DNA of 64,000 nt, from contig JASMCQ010000047.1 in assembly GCA_030753265.1 (NCBI GenBank), forward strand, positions 1 to 64,000, written 5' to 3'. How positions within the stretch are numbered: position 1 is the stretch's first letter; each line of letters starts with the position of its first letter. The stretch comes from Dehalococcoidia bacterium. Lineage in GTDB: Bacteria; Chloroflexota; Dehalococcoidia; UBA3495. Under the pieces are notes generated by a model. It did not search any database. It had not been told where the DNA came from and saw only the letters and a list, made by a program, of their open reading frames with translations. The position numbers and the translations under genes were made by a program. This document shows positions 51,647 through 61,430 of the stretch, piece by piece.

Positions 51647-53005
51647 TCAGTCGGGTCTATCATTCTTGACTTTTATTTTAGCAGGAACTCCGACCGCCAG
51701 TCTACCTGCCGGGACATCGCGGGTCACCACCGAGCCCGCGCCGGTAATAGCGCCCTCGCCTACCGTGACCGGCGCCACCAGCATCGTGTCGCAGCCGATG
51801 AAGGCGCCCGCCTCGACGACCGTTCGGTGTTTGTCTTTGCCGTCGTAGTTGCAGGTGACCATGCCTGCTCCCAGGTTCACCCCGGCGCCGATGGACGCGT
51901 CACCCACATAGCCAAAATGTCCCATGGCCGCCCCCGACCCGACCCGGCTCTGCTTGACCTCGGCGAAGTTGCCCACGTGGACCCCGGACTCCAGGTACGC
52001 TCCGGGCCGCAGGTGGCTGAAGGGGCCGATGTCCACATCGTCTTCCATGGCCGCCTCTTCCAGCGCGGAGGAGGTCACCCGGCACCGGTTGCCGACCTTC
52101 GAGTCACGGATGGTGGAACCCGGCCCGATTTCGCACCCTTCCCCGATGCTGGTCCGGCCCAACAGCATTGTGTTAGGCAGGATCACCGTATCCTGGCCGA
52201 TGGCCACGTCGGGGTCGATGAACACGGAAGCCGGGTCGACCATTGTCACCCCGGCCAGCAGCCAGTGCTCCCGGATACGCTGGCGATGCACCGCCTCCAC
52301 CTCGGCCAGCTGGAGACGGTCGTTGACACCTTGAAGCTCACTCGAGTCCGCCGCGGCCACCCCGTGGATTCTTGCGCCGTGCGCCGCACCGATGCCGGCC
52401 AGCGAGGTGAGGTACCGCTCGCCGTTGGGACTCGGCGCCACGCGTTCCAGGTTCTCCCACAACCAGGGGGCGGTGAAGCAGTAAACGCCGGCGTTGAACA
52501 CCCCCGGCAGCTCGGAGGTTTCCGGGTCGTCCGCAGCCTCAACGATGCTGACCACCTTGCCGGATTCATCCTGATGGACCCGGCCTAGGTCGCCGACCGA
52601 GAGAGTGTCGCCCGTAAGCAGGGTCATATCGTCAGAGGCCGCAGTGTGGGACTCCACCAGGGCCTTGACGGTGTCCGCCCGGAGCAGAGGGCAGTCGGCC
52701 CCCAGCACCAGGAGGTGGTCCGCCTTCCCTTCAATCAGCCCGGCGGCGCGGCCCAACGCGTCACCGGTTCCCAACGCCGACGGCTGATCGATGTATTCCA
52801 CGTCTGCTCCCAACAACTCCCGGACCGCGGCGGCGCTGCTGGGAGATACCACGACCACGAGCCGCCCGATTCCCAACTGGCGCATCAGTTCCACCGGGTA
52901 GCGAATCAACTCCTTCCCACAGACGCGATGCAGTACCTTGGGAAGCCGGGACTTCATTCTTATGCCCATTCCAGCGGCTAGCACAACTCCGGCCCACCGG
53001 TCCAT
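51647..53005 (-). CDS. glmU: Bifunctional UDP-N-acetylglucosamine pyrophosphorylase / glucosamine-1-phosphate N-acetyltransferase
   Basis: A 452-residue GlmU, which acetylates glucosamine 1-phosphate and joins it to UTP, giving UDP-GlcNAc for the cell envelope. The uridyltransferase domain opens with VVLAAGMGIRMKSRLPKVLH, and has QPSALGTGDALGRA and VLGADCPLL. The C-terminal left-handed beta helix shows hexapeptide repeats (IGEGCEIGPGSTIRDSKVGN) and the acetyltransferase landmarks SRVGSGAAMGHFGYVGDA and NYDGKDKHRT. ATG 53005 with GAGAGGTG is chosen over the upstream extension. Length fits the family. Confidence 0.93.
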   Translation of the reverse strand: MDRWAGVVLAAGMGIRMKSRLPKVLHRVCGKELIRYPVELMRQLGIGRLVVVVSPSSAAAVRELLGADVEYIDQPSALGTGDALGRAAGLIEGKADHLLVLGADCPLLRADTVKALVESHTAASDDMTLLTGDTLSVGDLGRVHQDESGKVVSIVEAADDPETSELPGVFNAGVYCFTAPWLWENLERVAPSPNGERYLTSLAGIGAAHGARIHGVAAADSSELQGVNDRLQLAEVEAVHRQRIREHWLLAGVTMVDPASVFIDPDVAIGQDTVILPNTMLLGRTSIGEGCEIGPGSTIRDSKVGNRCRVTSSALEEAAMEDDVDIGPFSHLRPGAYLESGVHVGNFAEVKQSRVGSGAAMGHFGYVGDASIGAGVNLGAGMVTCNYDGKDKHRTVVEAGAFIGCDTMLVAPVTVGEGAITGAGSVVTRDVPAGRLAVGVPAKIKVKNDRPD

Positions 53006-53488
53006 CGCGGCACCTCTCGAAGAAACTCTCAAGGCGGGCATCACGCCGGTAAATCCACCCCAACGTGCTGTCCGGCCCATCGGACGGGTTCTCAGGGACA
53101 AGGGCGTACCTCGGGAACCCGGCGCCTAATTATACCAGCGAGTGCCGCGGTGTTGCCTGAGTTCATTCCTCCTTTCATCAGGCCGGCGGGTCCGGAAAGA
53201 CCGGCGTCGGGAGCAGCGTGACATCCTCGGTCGCTTCCGCGGTGCGCTTCGATGGACAGGGCAAGGGCTATCTACGGATATCTCGGTCCGCCCGGCGGGG
53301 AAGACAGGGATCGTCGATGCTACGGGACCTCTCGGCACCCTCCGGGGCGGAAGCCTGGCAAGACGGGAAAGACCTCGGGGGGTTAAAATCGAAACTGCGA
53401 ACCAAAGCTCAAACATTGGTCCGCAGTTAGTGATCGGGTGGAACCGGATACCGGGCCTGAGAAACGCCGTTGCCGGCAGCGACGGCTG
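53006..53488. other. Intergenic region, nothing recognised
   Basis: About 480 bases upstream of glmU. Open frames here show no family resemblance. No repeats or clear promoter were found. Confidence 0.4.
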
Positions 53489-54549
53489 CTACTTGGCGGC
53501 CTTCGCCCTTCGGGCCGGCCTCTTTGCGTTGCCGGAATTCTTGGGCTGGTCCTGTTTTGAGGGCATTTCAGAAGGCGCCGTCTCGACGATCGCGGCTTGA
53601 GCCAGGACCGCGGATTTTGCGCCGTTGGCCGGCTTCTTCGCATTGCCGGAGCTTCTTGGCTTCGCTTGCTTCGAGGGCGATCCGGAACGTGCCGTCTCGA
53701 CGCGCGCGGCTTGGGCCGGGACCGCGGATTTTGCACCGTTGGCTGGCTCGGGGGAAGCGGTGTTTCCGTTGGTGCTCGGCTTTGAGGACACAGGAGCCTC
53801 GGCCGGTTGCTCCTCAACCTGCATCAGGATGTCCTGTGACCATGCCTTGAGCCGGGCTGCGTCGGCGTATATTCTTTGGGCTTCGAGTTCCTCTCGAGTT
53901 GTGCGGGCTTGGGCGAGAATCCCTTGAGCCTCGACCGACGCCTGGCGTTTGAGGTCCAAGCATACCCGTTCCGACTCCAAACGTTCCCGTTCCGACTCCA
54001 TGCGATCTCGATCCGACTCCATGCGGGCCTCATCCAGAACAGCGCGGGCCGCCCGATGGGAGTCTGCGAGAATTCGTTCTCGGTCGGCTTCCGCTTGGAC
54101 TCTGTTGGATTCGGCCCGCTTCAACTCGGCCTCGGCTTCGGCGTACTTCGCTTCCGCTTCAGTTTCCAGGCGCATGGCGCTTTGTTGGGCGCTATTCCGG
54201 TTGGCTTCGGCCTCGGCTCTAAGGGTCTCGGCCTGCTTTAGCTCGGCCTGGGCTTCGGAGTGCCAAGTATCCGCCTCACTCTCCAAGTGCTTGGCATGTT
54301 GTAGGGCGTTGTTTCCGCTGATGATGAGCTTCTGGCATTTTCCCGGGTAGCCTCCAGGATTTCCTCCGCTATCTTTTGACGTGCCGATTCTGCCTGGTCA
54401 CGAGTGGCTTTGGCCAGCGTAAGCCTGCTTTCGGCATTGGGATCATACTCTTCGCCGTGCTCCCAAGCGCCCGGCGCCTCCTGGAGCGTTTCCAGAGATA
54501 GAGAAACTGGCTCGGCTGGCATGGTGGTTTGGTTATTGTTGGAGACCAT
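53489..54549 (-). pseudogene. Coiled-coil, Ala/Glu-rich protein gene with one frameshift
   Basis: Two overlapping frames make one protein. The first starts at ATG 54549 (AAAGGGGGA upstream) and encodes PAEPVSLSLETLQEAPGAW, then AKATRDQAESARQKIAEEI. Loss of one base near 54328-54335 switches to a frame reading KLIISGNNALQHAKHLESEA, then long heptad-like helices (LKQAETLRAEAEANRNSAQQ, then RMESERERLESERVCLDLKR) and a C-terminal repetitive tail. The tail has at least two copies of a unit with NGAKSAV(P/L)AQAA(R/I)VETA and basic SSGNAKKPA-like ends. No family recognised; resembles DivIVA/cell-envelope coiled-coil proteins only in composition. Real mutation or base error cannot be told apart. Confidence 0.6.
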
Positions 54550-55160
54550 CAGGTATTCCCCCTTTCCGCCATTATCAGAAGATTTTGGCCGGCGGGTCAC
54601 TTACCGGCGCCACGCTCCGGTGCGCCGAGGAACCCCCGGGTGACGATGCCATGACTCTTGGCTGCGGATTCGCAGCGGTCCCCTTGGCTGGAACACATCC
54701 GAGGGCTTCGTCACGGCGGCGGCCCCGCCCTTTGACCGCAACAGGTTTGCCGCTGGGTTTGCCCGTGCGGCGAGCGGCTATTCACTACAGGTGACGAAGT
54801 CCGTTTTCATCGAGCGCCGCTGTTGTCGAGCTTCATTGATCACCTCAGGGATCACCTCAGGGAATCTTGATGAAGCCGTGGATGCCGGAACGCCTTAATG
54901 GGCGGTCGAAACGGTCCAGGCAGACCTCGCTACGCCGTGCTCGGCGCGGCTCCCCGGCGTTGGCCTTGCCAGAGGGCCAACGGTTAGCGTCTCCCAAATC
55001 GTATGACAACCGGGCATTTCAGGCACAGGGTGCTGCCACCCATCCCTTTGGTAGATACCCCATGATTGACCGCAAAAGCGCCGGCGCGTTGACATCTCCC
55101 GCGTCCACCAGCACAATGAGCCTGCGCCTGACAGACCCTGCGCCGAGGAGCCGGTTGGAT
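54550..55160. other. Intergenic region between coiled-coil gene and amidase
   Basis: About 610 bases without a supported gene, although the amidase frame is open back to 54867. A short direct repeat CACCTCAGGGA(A/T)CACCTCAGGGA occurs at about 54841-54862. Confidence 0.45.
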
Positions 55161-56576
55161 ATGGAAAAAGCACAAATTCCCTTCTTATCAGCCACTGAAC
55201 TGGCCGCACTGATCAAGGCACGGGAGGTTTCACCGGTTGAAGTGGTGGAAGCCTACCTGGACCGAATTAACCAGGTGGATGGTCAGCTCAACTCCTACAT
55301 CACCGTGTGCCGCGAAGAGGCGTTGGCCGACGCCCGCCGGCGGGAAACGGAGATATCCGCCGGCGGCTATCTGGGGCCGATGCACGGCTTGCCGGTGGCG
55401 GTGAAGGACCAATTCAACACCAAAGGAATTCGGACCACCGGCGGTTCATCCATCCTCAAGGACTTCGTTCCCGATGAAGATGCCACGGTGATCGCAAACC
55501 TCCGCGGCGCGGGCGCGGTTATTCTGGGCAAGCTAAACATGAGCGAGTACGCCATGGGAGACGCCTTCCACCACCCGTACGGCCAGCCCCACAACCCTTG
55601 GGACTTGACCCGTAACCCGGGCACATCCAGCAGCGGCTCCGGGGCCGCCACCGCGGCTTCATTGTGCGCCACGTCCCTCGGCGAGGATACCGGTGGCTCC
55701 ATTCGCGGCCCGGCGGCCTTCTGCGGGCTGGCGGGGATCCGCCCCAGCTGGGGCCGGGTCAGCCGCTACGGCGTACTGGGGGCTTCCTGGTCCATGGACA
55801 CCGTTGGACCTATCTCCCGCACCGTGGCCGACTGCGCCATGACCCTCGGCGCCATCGCCGGGTATGACCCGAGAGACCCCTACACCTGGGACGCCCCGGT
55901 GCCCGACTACTTAGCCAAGCTCGATGGCGAAATCCGGGGGATCAAAGTGGGGGTGGTCCGGGAGCGGATGCAACCCGACGGCGTTGAATCCGAGGTGCTT
56001 CAAAGCGTGGAGAAGGCCATCGCGGCCCTGGGGGAACTGGGCGCAATGGCCGAAGAGGTGTCCATACCCCTTATCGCAGCCTCGGCGGCAATTTCCGCCA
56101 CCCTCATCATGGTGGACGCCGCGGTGGTGCACCGAAAAGGCATCGAAGAGTACCTGGACCAATACGACCACAACAATCAGATTCGCCTGTTGTGCGGGAG
56201 CATCCTGCCCGCCCAGGCCCATCAGAAGGCGACCCGGCTCCGAGAGGTGATGCGCCGGCAGATACTGGATGCCCTGGAGCGCGTTGACGTGCTGGTCATG
56301 CCCACTTCATCGATTCCGGCCTCTCCCATCCCCGCCCAATCCGGTATGGGCACCAAGCAAGAGGTGCTGCGCGGCTTCGCCGGAAGGCGCAGCTTCACCA
56401 ACCCGTTCAACCTGGCCAACGTGCCGGCGCTGTCGGTCAACTGTGGCTTCACCTCCCAGGACCTGCCGGTGGGCCTCCAGGTGATCGGCAAGCCCTTCCA
56501 GGAAGAGCTGCTGTTTCGGGTAGCCCACGCCTACGAGCAAGCCACGGATTGGCACACCCGCCGGCCGCCGATCTAG
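55161..56576 (+). CDS. Amidase signature family enzyme (GatA-like), 1
   Basis: A 471-residue amidase signature hydrolase. The Ser-cisSer-Lys triad is visible: Lys82 in LPVAVKDQFN, the cis-Ser in NPGTSSSGSGAATAAS and the nucleophile Ser in GEDTGGSIRGPAAF. The N-terminus (LSATELAALIKAREVSPVEVV) and C-terminus (FNLANVPALSVNCGF, LPVGLQVIGKPFQEELLF) match GatA and related amidases. No gatB or gatC is adjacent, so it is more likely a catabolic amidase than the tRNA amidotransferase subunit. ATG 55161 lies ten bases after GAGGAG. Confidence 0.83.
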   Translation: MEKAQIPFLSATELAALIKAREVSPVEVVEAYLDRINQVDGQLNSYITVCREEALADARRRETEISAGGYLGPMHGLPVAVKDQFNTKGIRTTGGSSILKDFVPDEDATVIANLRGAGAVILGKLNMSEYAMGDAFHHPYGQPHNPWDLTRNPGTSSSGSGAATAASLCATSLGEDTGGSIRGPAAFCGLAGIRPSWGRVSRYGVLGASWSMDTVGPISRTVADCAMTLGAIAGYDPRDPYTWDAPVPDYLAKLDGEIRGIKVGVVRERMQPDGVESEVLQSVEKAIAALGELGAMAEEVSIPLIAASAAISATLIMVDAAVVHRKGIEEYLDQYDHNNQIRLLCGSILPAQAHQKATRLREVMRRQILDALERVDVLVMPTSSIPASPIPAQSGMGTKQEVLRGFAGRRSFTNPFNLANVPALSVNCGFTSQDLPVGLQVIGKPFQEELLFRVAHAYEQATDWHTRRPPI

Positions 56577-56872
56577 AGCGGTCAGCGTTCAGCTGTCAGC
56601 CCCAGCCTGAAACCAAGCGTTGATTGACCATTGCCGGGCGGAACCAGGGGTCCGGTCGTCCCAGAAGTGGAGAGACTTGGCCTTCTGATGGAACTGCAGA
56701 GACCCGAGCCCCTGAGACCCCTCGCTTCACTCGGGGTGACATTGTGAGGCGGCACTTGGCTGCAATTCTGAAAAGCGCAACACACCCCCAGTGTCATTGC
56801 GAGGGGCATCCCATCTGTCATTCCGAGGAGCGGAGCGACGAGGAACCTCAGGTCTTGCAGAGGTAATGTCCG
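56577..56872. other. Intergenic region leading into GIY-YIG repeat units
   Basis: About 300 bases. From 56701 it is the leader part of the first tandem repeat unit and contains CATTCCGAGGAGCGGAGCGA, a dispersed-type palindromic word. Confidence 0.5.
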
Positions 56873-57175
56873 GTGCACCAGTACTACGTTTACATAATGG
56901 CCAGCCGGGCCAAGACCCTTTACATCGGCGTGACCAATGACTTGGAACGCCGGGTGTTCGAGCATAAACAGGGACACCACGGGAGCTTCACCAGCAAGTA
57001 CAATATCACCAAGCTCGTGTACCACGATTCGACCTCCGATGTTGGTAGTGCCATCGCGCGGGAAAAAGAGCTTAAGGGCTGGCGGAGGAGCAAGAAAGTG
57101 GCACTGGTCGAATCGGTGAACCCCGAGTGGAAAGACCTGGCCCTCCGGTGGTATGGCAGTGATCCGAGTCCCTGA
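56873..57175 (+). CDS. GIY-YIG nuclease family protein, copy A
   Basis: A 100-residue single-domain GIY-YIG protein of the YhbQ/UPF0213-like group. The signature begins YYVYIMASRAKTLYIGVTNDLERRVFEH in two parts, giving the YVYIM and YIG strands and the catalytic Arg. A Glu in ALVESVNPEWKDL is the likely metal ligand. GTG 56873 is used. Such small proteins resemble the nuclease domain of homing enzymes and repair nucleases; natural function in bacteria is poorly known. It occupies most of repeat copy A. Confidence 0.8.
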   Translation: MHQYYVYIMASRAKTLYIGVTNDLERRVFEHKQGHHGSFTSKYNITKLVYHDSTSDVGSAIAREKELKGWRRSKKVALVESVNPEWKDLALRWYGSDPSP

Positions 57176-57358
57176 GACCCCTCGCTTCACTCGGGGTGAC
57201 ATTGTGAGGTGGCACTTGGCTGCAATTCTGAAAAATGCAACACACCCCCAGCGTCATTGCGAGGGGCAAAGCCGCCCTGTCATTGCGAGGGGCGTCCCCC
57301 CTGTCATTCCGAGGAGCGCAGCGACGAGGAACCTCGGGTCTTACAGAGGCAATGTCCG

Positions 57359-57661
57359 GTGCGCCAATACTACGTTTCCATAATGGCCAACCCGGCCCGG
57401 ACCCTTTACATCGGGGTGAACAACGACCTTGAGCGCCAGGTGTTCGAGCATAAACAAGGACTGACAGGCGGCTTCACTAGCAAATACAGCGTTTCCAAGC
57501 TGGTCTACCACGAGCCGACCTCTGATGTTGGTAGCGCCGTCATCCGGGAGAAAGAACTCAAGGGTTGGCGGAGGAATAAGAAAGTGGCACTGGCCGAATC
57601 GGTGAACCCCGAGTGGAAAGACCTGGCCCTCCGGTGGTATGGCAGTGACCCGAGTTTCTGA
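57359..57661 (+). CDS. GIY-YIG nuclease family protein, copy B
   Basis: A 100-residue paralogue of the gene at 56873, in repeat copy B. It keeps YYVSIMANPARTLYIGVNND, LERQVFEHKQG, STSDVGSA-like EPTSDVGSAVIREKELKGW and VNPEWKDLALRWYGSDPS. The first strand has YVSIM rather than YVYIM. The GTG 57359 start is set by the paralogue; the frame is open to 57209. Substitutions are mostly conservative, so both copies appear maintained. Confidence 0.78.
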   Translation: MRQYYVSIMANPARTLYIGVNNDLERQVFEHKQGLTGGFTSKYSVSKLVYHEPTSDVGSAVIREKELKGWRRNKKVALAESVNPEWKDLALRWYGSDPSF

Positions 57662-57890
57662 GACCCCTCGCTTCACTCGGGGTGACATTGTGAGGCGGAC
57701 CGTATCGCGTGGGAACAGCTGAACGCCGGGGGGCCTGGAGGCGGGAATGGATCGAGAGCCTTCATTTTAGAGTTACGACAGGTGGCGTCCGATGATAGAT
57801 GGACCTGGATCGCAGATGCCAGGGCAATGAGGCAACAGGTCAACGCGCCCCAACCGTCGCCATCCACGTAGATTCAGGAGAGCTACAACC

Positions 57891-59255
57891 ATGCCAGAAC
57901 TCCACGAACTTTCAGCGGCCGAGGCGGCGCGCCTCATTCGCGGGCGGGAGCTATCTCCCGTCGACCTGGTGGAATCCTTGCTCCACCGCATCGACGCGCT
58001 GGAGCCTCGGCTCAAGGCCTGGGTTTATTTGGACGGCGATGCGGCCCTTGCCGACGCGGCACAAAAGGCGGCACAGCTGGACGGCGGCGCCGTGGGGCCC
58101 CTCCATGGAGTACCGCTCGGGCTCAAGGACATCTACTACACCGCGGGAATCCCCACCACCGCCTGCTCCAAGGTGTACGCCGGATTCGTTCCGGATTATG
58201 ACGGCACCACCGTGGCCCTGTTGAAGCGGGCCGGGGCCATCGTGCTGGGCAAGACGGTGACCACCGAATTCGCCTGCTTGGATCCATCTCCCACGGTGAA
58301 CCCCTGGAATCCCGCCCATACCCCCGGCGGGTCCAGCAGCGGCTCCGCCGTGGCGGTGGCGGCCCGCATGTGTCCCGCCGCTCTGGGGTCTCAGACTGTC
58401 GGGTCGGTGCTGCGGCCGGCCTCGTACAACGGAGTGGTCGGATTCAAGCCCACCTACGGGCGCGTGAGCTGCCACGGAGTGATACCGGTCAGCTGGAACC
58501 TGGACACCATAGGCTGGATGGCCCGCACCGTGGAGGACGCGGCTCTCCTGTTGCAGGTCATGGCCGGCCCCGATCCGCAGGACCCGGGCACCTCGCGACA
58601 GCCCGTGCCCGACTACCTGGCTACGCTACAGTCGCCCGAACTCCCGCGGGTCGGCTTCCTTCGCCGGTTCTTCTACGAGCAGGCCGACGCCGAGACCCGC
58701 CGGAACGTGGATGACGTCTTGGAGCGCCTGAGCCGCGCCGGAGCCAGGGTTGAAGAGGTGACGTTGCCGGACAGCATCGATTCGGCCTTCGAGGACCAGC
58801 GGGTAATCATGGCGGTGGAGGCCGCAAGCTTCCATCAGGCAACGTTCGAACGGCAGCCCGAGGACTACCAGCCCCTATTGCGTGAGATGCTGCGGCGGGG
58901 ACTGGGCACCGGCGCCGTCAGCTACTCCCGCGCCCTGGAGCGGCGGCGGCGGTTCACTGCCGAGATGGAGCAGGTGGCGGAAAAGACGGACATTCTGCTA
59001 ACCCCGTCGACCCCAACACCGGCCCTTCCCGACCTGACCAACACCGGCAACACCATCTTCCAGGGGCCCTGGACCTCTTGCGGTCTACCGGCCATAACGA
59101 TTCCCTCAGGCTTGGCGGCCTCCGGGCTGCCCCTCGGCATTCAGCTGGTAGCAGCGCCGTTCCGGGAAGCCCGGCTCCTGGCGGCTGCCCGCTGGTGCGA
59201 GGCGGCCCTGGACGTGCACCTGTTTCCGCCGGTGGATGCCCCCGTTGATGCATAA
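57891..59255 (+). CDS. Amidase signature family enzyme, 2
   Basis: A 454-residue amidase signature enzyme, only distantly related to the one at 55161. The triad Lys is in LGLKDIYYTAG, the cis-Ser in TPGGSSSGSAVAVAA. At the nucleophile region it reads LGSQTVGSVLRPASYNG, the T-x-G-S form seen in many catabolic amidases. C-terminal GLPLGIQLVAAPFRE is standard. The ATG follows CAGGAGAGCTACAACC. It lies just after the GIY-YIG repeats, in the same direction as the first amidase. Confidence 0.85.
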   Translation: MPELHELSAAEAARLIRGRELSPVDLVESLLHRIDALEPRLKAWVYLDGDAALADAAQKAAQLDGGAVGPLHGVPLGLKDIYYTAGIPTTACSKVYAGFVPDYDGTTVALLKRAGAIVLGKTVTTEFACLDPSPTVNPWNPAHTPGGSSSGSAVAVAARMCPAALGSQTVGSVLRPASYNGVVGFKPTYGRVSCHGVIPVSWNLDTIGWMARTVEDAALLLQVMAGPDPQDPGTSRQPVPDYLATLQSPELPRVGFLRRFFYEQADAETRRNVDDVLERLSRAGARVEEVTLPDSIDSAFEDQRVIMAVEAASFHQATFERQPEDYQPLLREMLRRGLGTGAVSYSRALERRRRFTAEMEQVAEKTDILLTPSTPTPALPDLTNTGNTIFQGPWTSCGLPAITIPSGLAASGLPLGIQLVAAPFREARLLAAARWCEAALDVHLFPPVDAPVDA

Positions 59256-59372
59256 GGAGGTGTTTAACAAGCGCGCCAGGCGATGATTAGAAGAATACAC
59301 ATGAAGCGATCAAGGCCCTACGCCGAAGCAGCCGAGCGAAGCGGCCGCTGGGTCCCCTGCTCCGGACCCCTG

Positions 59373-60794
59373 TCACCGGGCCAGCCGGGCTAGACCCCGG
59401 ATGACCCGGCCGTAGGTGCCGGCGAGTAATTGCTCCACCCGGATGTGGGCGGCGGACTGCATGTTGGATGTGGAGTAGGTGGGATAAACGTGGATGGAGT
59501 TGGCCACGTCGCCCAGTTTCAGGTCTCGGTCGATCGCCAGGCTCCACTCGTGTATCATCTCTCCGGCCCTTGGGGCGACGATGGTCGCGCCTAGGACGGT
59601 CCCATCAGGCCGGTGGACCAGCTTGACGAACCCCGAGGTGTTCCCTTCCGCGATGGCCCGGTCTACCCGGTCCATGGTCCAGCGGCAAATCATGACCCCT
59701 TCGCCGAACTTTTCCCGGGCCTGTTCCTCGGTATAACCCACGTGGGCCACCTCCGGGTCGGTAAAGGTCGTCCAGGGGACCCGGTCCAGGACCGCACGGG
59801 TAGCGCCGGGCAGGAACGCGTTGCGCACCGCCATGAACCCTTGCCAGGCTGCGTAGTGGGTGAATTGGTAACCACCCACGCAATCTCCGGCGGCGTAGAT
59901 GTGGCGCCGGCTGGTGTGAAGGTAGCGGTCCACCTGGATGCCTTTTGCGGAGTAGGCCACCCCAGCATTTTCCAGATCAAGTTCCGCCACGTTGGGCTGC
60001 CGCCCGACGGATAGCAGAAGAGCGTCGCCCACTACCTCCTCATCACCCAGGCCAACGTGGATTCCATCGGGGTTTCGCCACACGCGCTGCATGGTGGCGC
60101 CCAGGCGCAGGCCCACACCCTCTTCGATCAGTTGCCGCTCCACCAGGTCCGCGGCTTCGGGGTCGTCCCGGAGCAGGAGCCGAGGCGCGGCTTCCAGAAG
60201 GGTAACGCGAGACCCCAGCCGGCAGAACGCCTGGGCCAACTCGCAGCCGATGGGGCCTCCTCCTACCACGATGAGGCGTTCCGGCAATTCCTCCAGATCC
60301 CACACCGTTTCGTAGGTAAGGTAACCGACCTCTTCCAAACCGGGCACGGGCGGGATGAACGGCCGGGCGCCGGTGACAATGAGAAAACGGCGCGCTTCCA
60401 GCTTGTCGCCGCCGTCACCGATTTCGAGGGTGTTGGCGTCCCGGAACCTAGCCCGGCCCACCAGGACTTCGATCCCGTCAGCCCGGAGCGTCTCCGGAGA
60501 CTCGGACCGGTATACTTCGTCCACCGCCGTCCGCACGTGGGCCATTACGGCTTTCAGTTTCACGGCGGGCTCGGCTGAGCCGAGGCCGTAGCGAGCGGCG
60601 TCGCGCATCTGGTGGGCGACCTGGGCCACCTTGAGAAGGGCCTTGCTGGGAACACAACCGGTCCAGGTGCAATCGCCGCCGATCCGCTGCCGTTCCACCA
60701 GAGCCACCTTCCGGCCCAATTGAACGGCGAAGCTCGCCGCCGTCAATCCAGCGGACCCTCCGCCGATGATGACGAGGTCGTGTGTTTGGTCCAA
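59373..60794 (-). CDS. Flavin disulfide reductase (mercuric reductase / lipoamide dehydrogenase-like)
   Basis: A 473-residue class I pyridine nucleotide-disulfide oxidoreductase. The FAD motif is IIGGGSAGLTAASFA, the redox disulfide is in GGDCTWTGCVPSKALL, the NADPH motif is VVGGGPIGCELAQAF, and AAGDCVGGYQFTHYA is the second FAD contact. The C-terminal dimerisation domain ends around HVYPTYSTSN, with its His. It lacks an N-terminal HMA domain and the C-terminal Cys pair of MerA, so it is a MerA relative rather than a proven mercuric reductase. TTG 60794 follows AAGGAGTCAACG; the longer frame is rejected. Whether it supplies the catalytic core missing from the MerA fragment at 14158 is an open question. 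Confidence 0.83.
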   Translation of the reverse strand: MDQTHDLVIIGGGSAGLTAASFAVQLGRKVALVERQRIGGDCTWTGCVPSKALLKVAQVAHQMRDAARYGLGSAEPAVKLKAVMAHVRTAVDEVYRSESPETLRADGIEVLVGRARFRDANTLEIGDGGDKLEARRFLIVTGARPFIPPVPGLEEVGYLTYETVWDLEELPERLIVVGGGPIGCELAQAFCRLGSRVTLLEAAPRLLLRDDPEAADLVERQLIEEGVGLRLGATMQRVWRNPDGIHVGLGDEEVVGDALLLSVGRQPNVAELDLENAGVAYSAKGIQVDRYLHTSRRHIYAAGDCVGGYQFTHYAAWQGFMAVRNAFLPGATRAVLDRVPWTTFTDPEVAHVGYTEEQAREKFGEGVMICRWTMDRVDRAIAEGNTSGFVKLVHRPDGTVLGATIVAPRAGEMIHEWSLAIDRDLKLGDVANSIHVYPTYSTSNMQSAAHIRVEQLLAGTYGRVIRGLARLAR

Positions 60795-61430
60795 CGTTGA
60801 CTCCTTGGTTAATAGCCGGGTAGGGGCTTGAGGCGGAGGGACCGTTTTCCGGGCGTGAGGTCCCCATTGAATCGGATGCCGGGCCGGCCGGAAAGGTTCG
60901 CCGGGAGCACCGGACCCTGGGTCCACCCTTCTATGCCCCTGAGCTTCAAGGCCTTAGCCCCGCTTAGGCCACGCATCCACTCCCCAAAACGTCCAGGCGG
61001 GACCGACCCTGGAGAGCCGCATGTTACTCACGGCTCCCCACCGTGTCAATTCTGTCAGAGTCGTTCCGGGCGCGGGGCCAGATGCACCCGCCAGTGCGGA
61101 TGGGGTGTCGGAAAGTAGTACTTTTGAGTATACTCTGCCAGGAAGCCATTCGAAAAAGACTTCGTCGCCCCGCCTGAAGGCGGGGCAGGGACCTCCGCCC
61201 TTTCGAGCGGCGCACTGCTCGAGGGCTCCCCCTGGATCATTGCCAACCGGCCGCGTCGGGCGTCATCCTTGCCGTCTTGCCGGGCAACCGCCTCAGGGGC
61301 CCCTGGGTGGCTGCAAAATGCTTCTGGTTGAGGCGTCGCCGCCGGAACGGGCGTCCGTCGCTCCCAAGGTTGGGGCGCTTCTCTAGCCGGGCCGTACACC
61401 CGCTGATCTCTGGTTTCCGCGAGGATAGCT
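60795..61430. other. Intergenic region, nothing recognised
   Basis: About 640 bases between the divergent reductase and CoA transferase genes. A short GCGGGGC-type hairpin lies near 61171-61190 (CGCCCCGCCTGAAGGCGGGG). No gene supported. Confidence 0.45.

Larger units (their letters stand above)
56701..57700. repeat. Tandem repeat unit carrying GIY-YIG genes, two full copies plus partial third
   Basis: Copy A (56701-57160, 460 bases), copy B (57161 to about 57646, 486 bases) and the start of a third copy (to about 57700). Each begins GAxCCGAG, then GAGACCCCTCGCTTCACTCG and GGTGACATTGTGAGG, a non-coding leader of 150-190 bases, then a GIY-YIG gene. Copy B has an extra CATTGCGAGGGGC segment in its leader. 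Copies differ at many positions, so this is not a very recent duplication or assembly artefact. Confidence 0.8.

Noticed and set aside
54867..55160. N-terminal extension of the first amidase
   Set aside because: The extra 98 residues lack amidase similarity; homology and GAGGAG spacing support ATG 55161.
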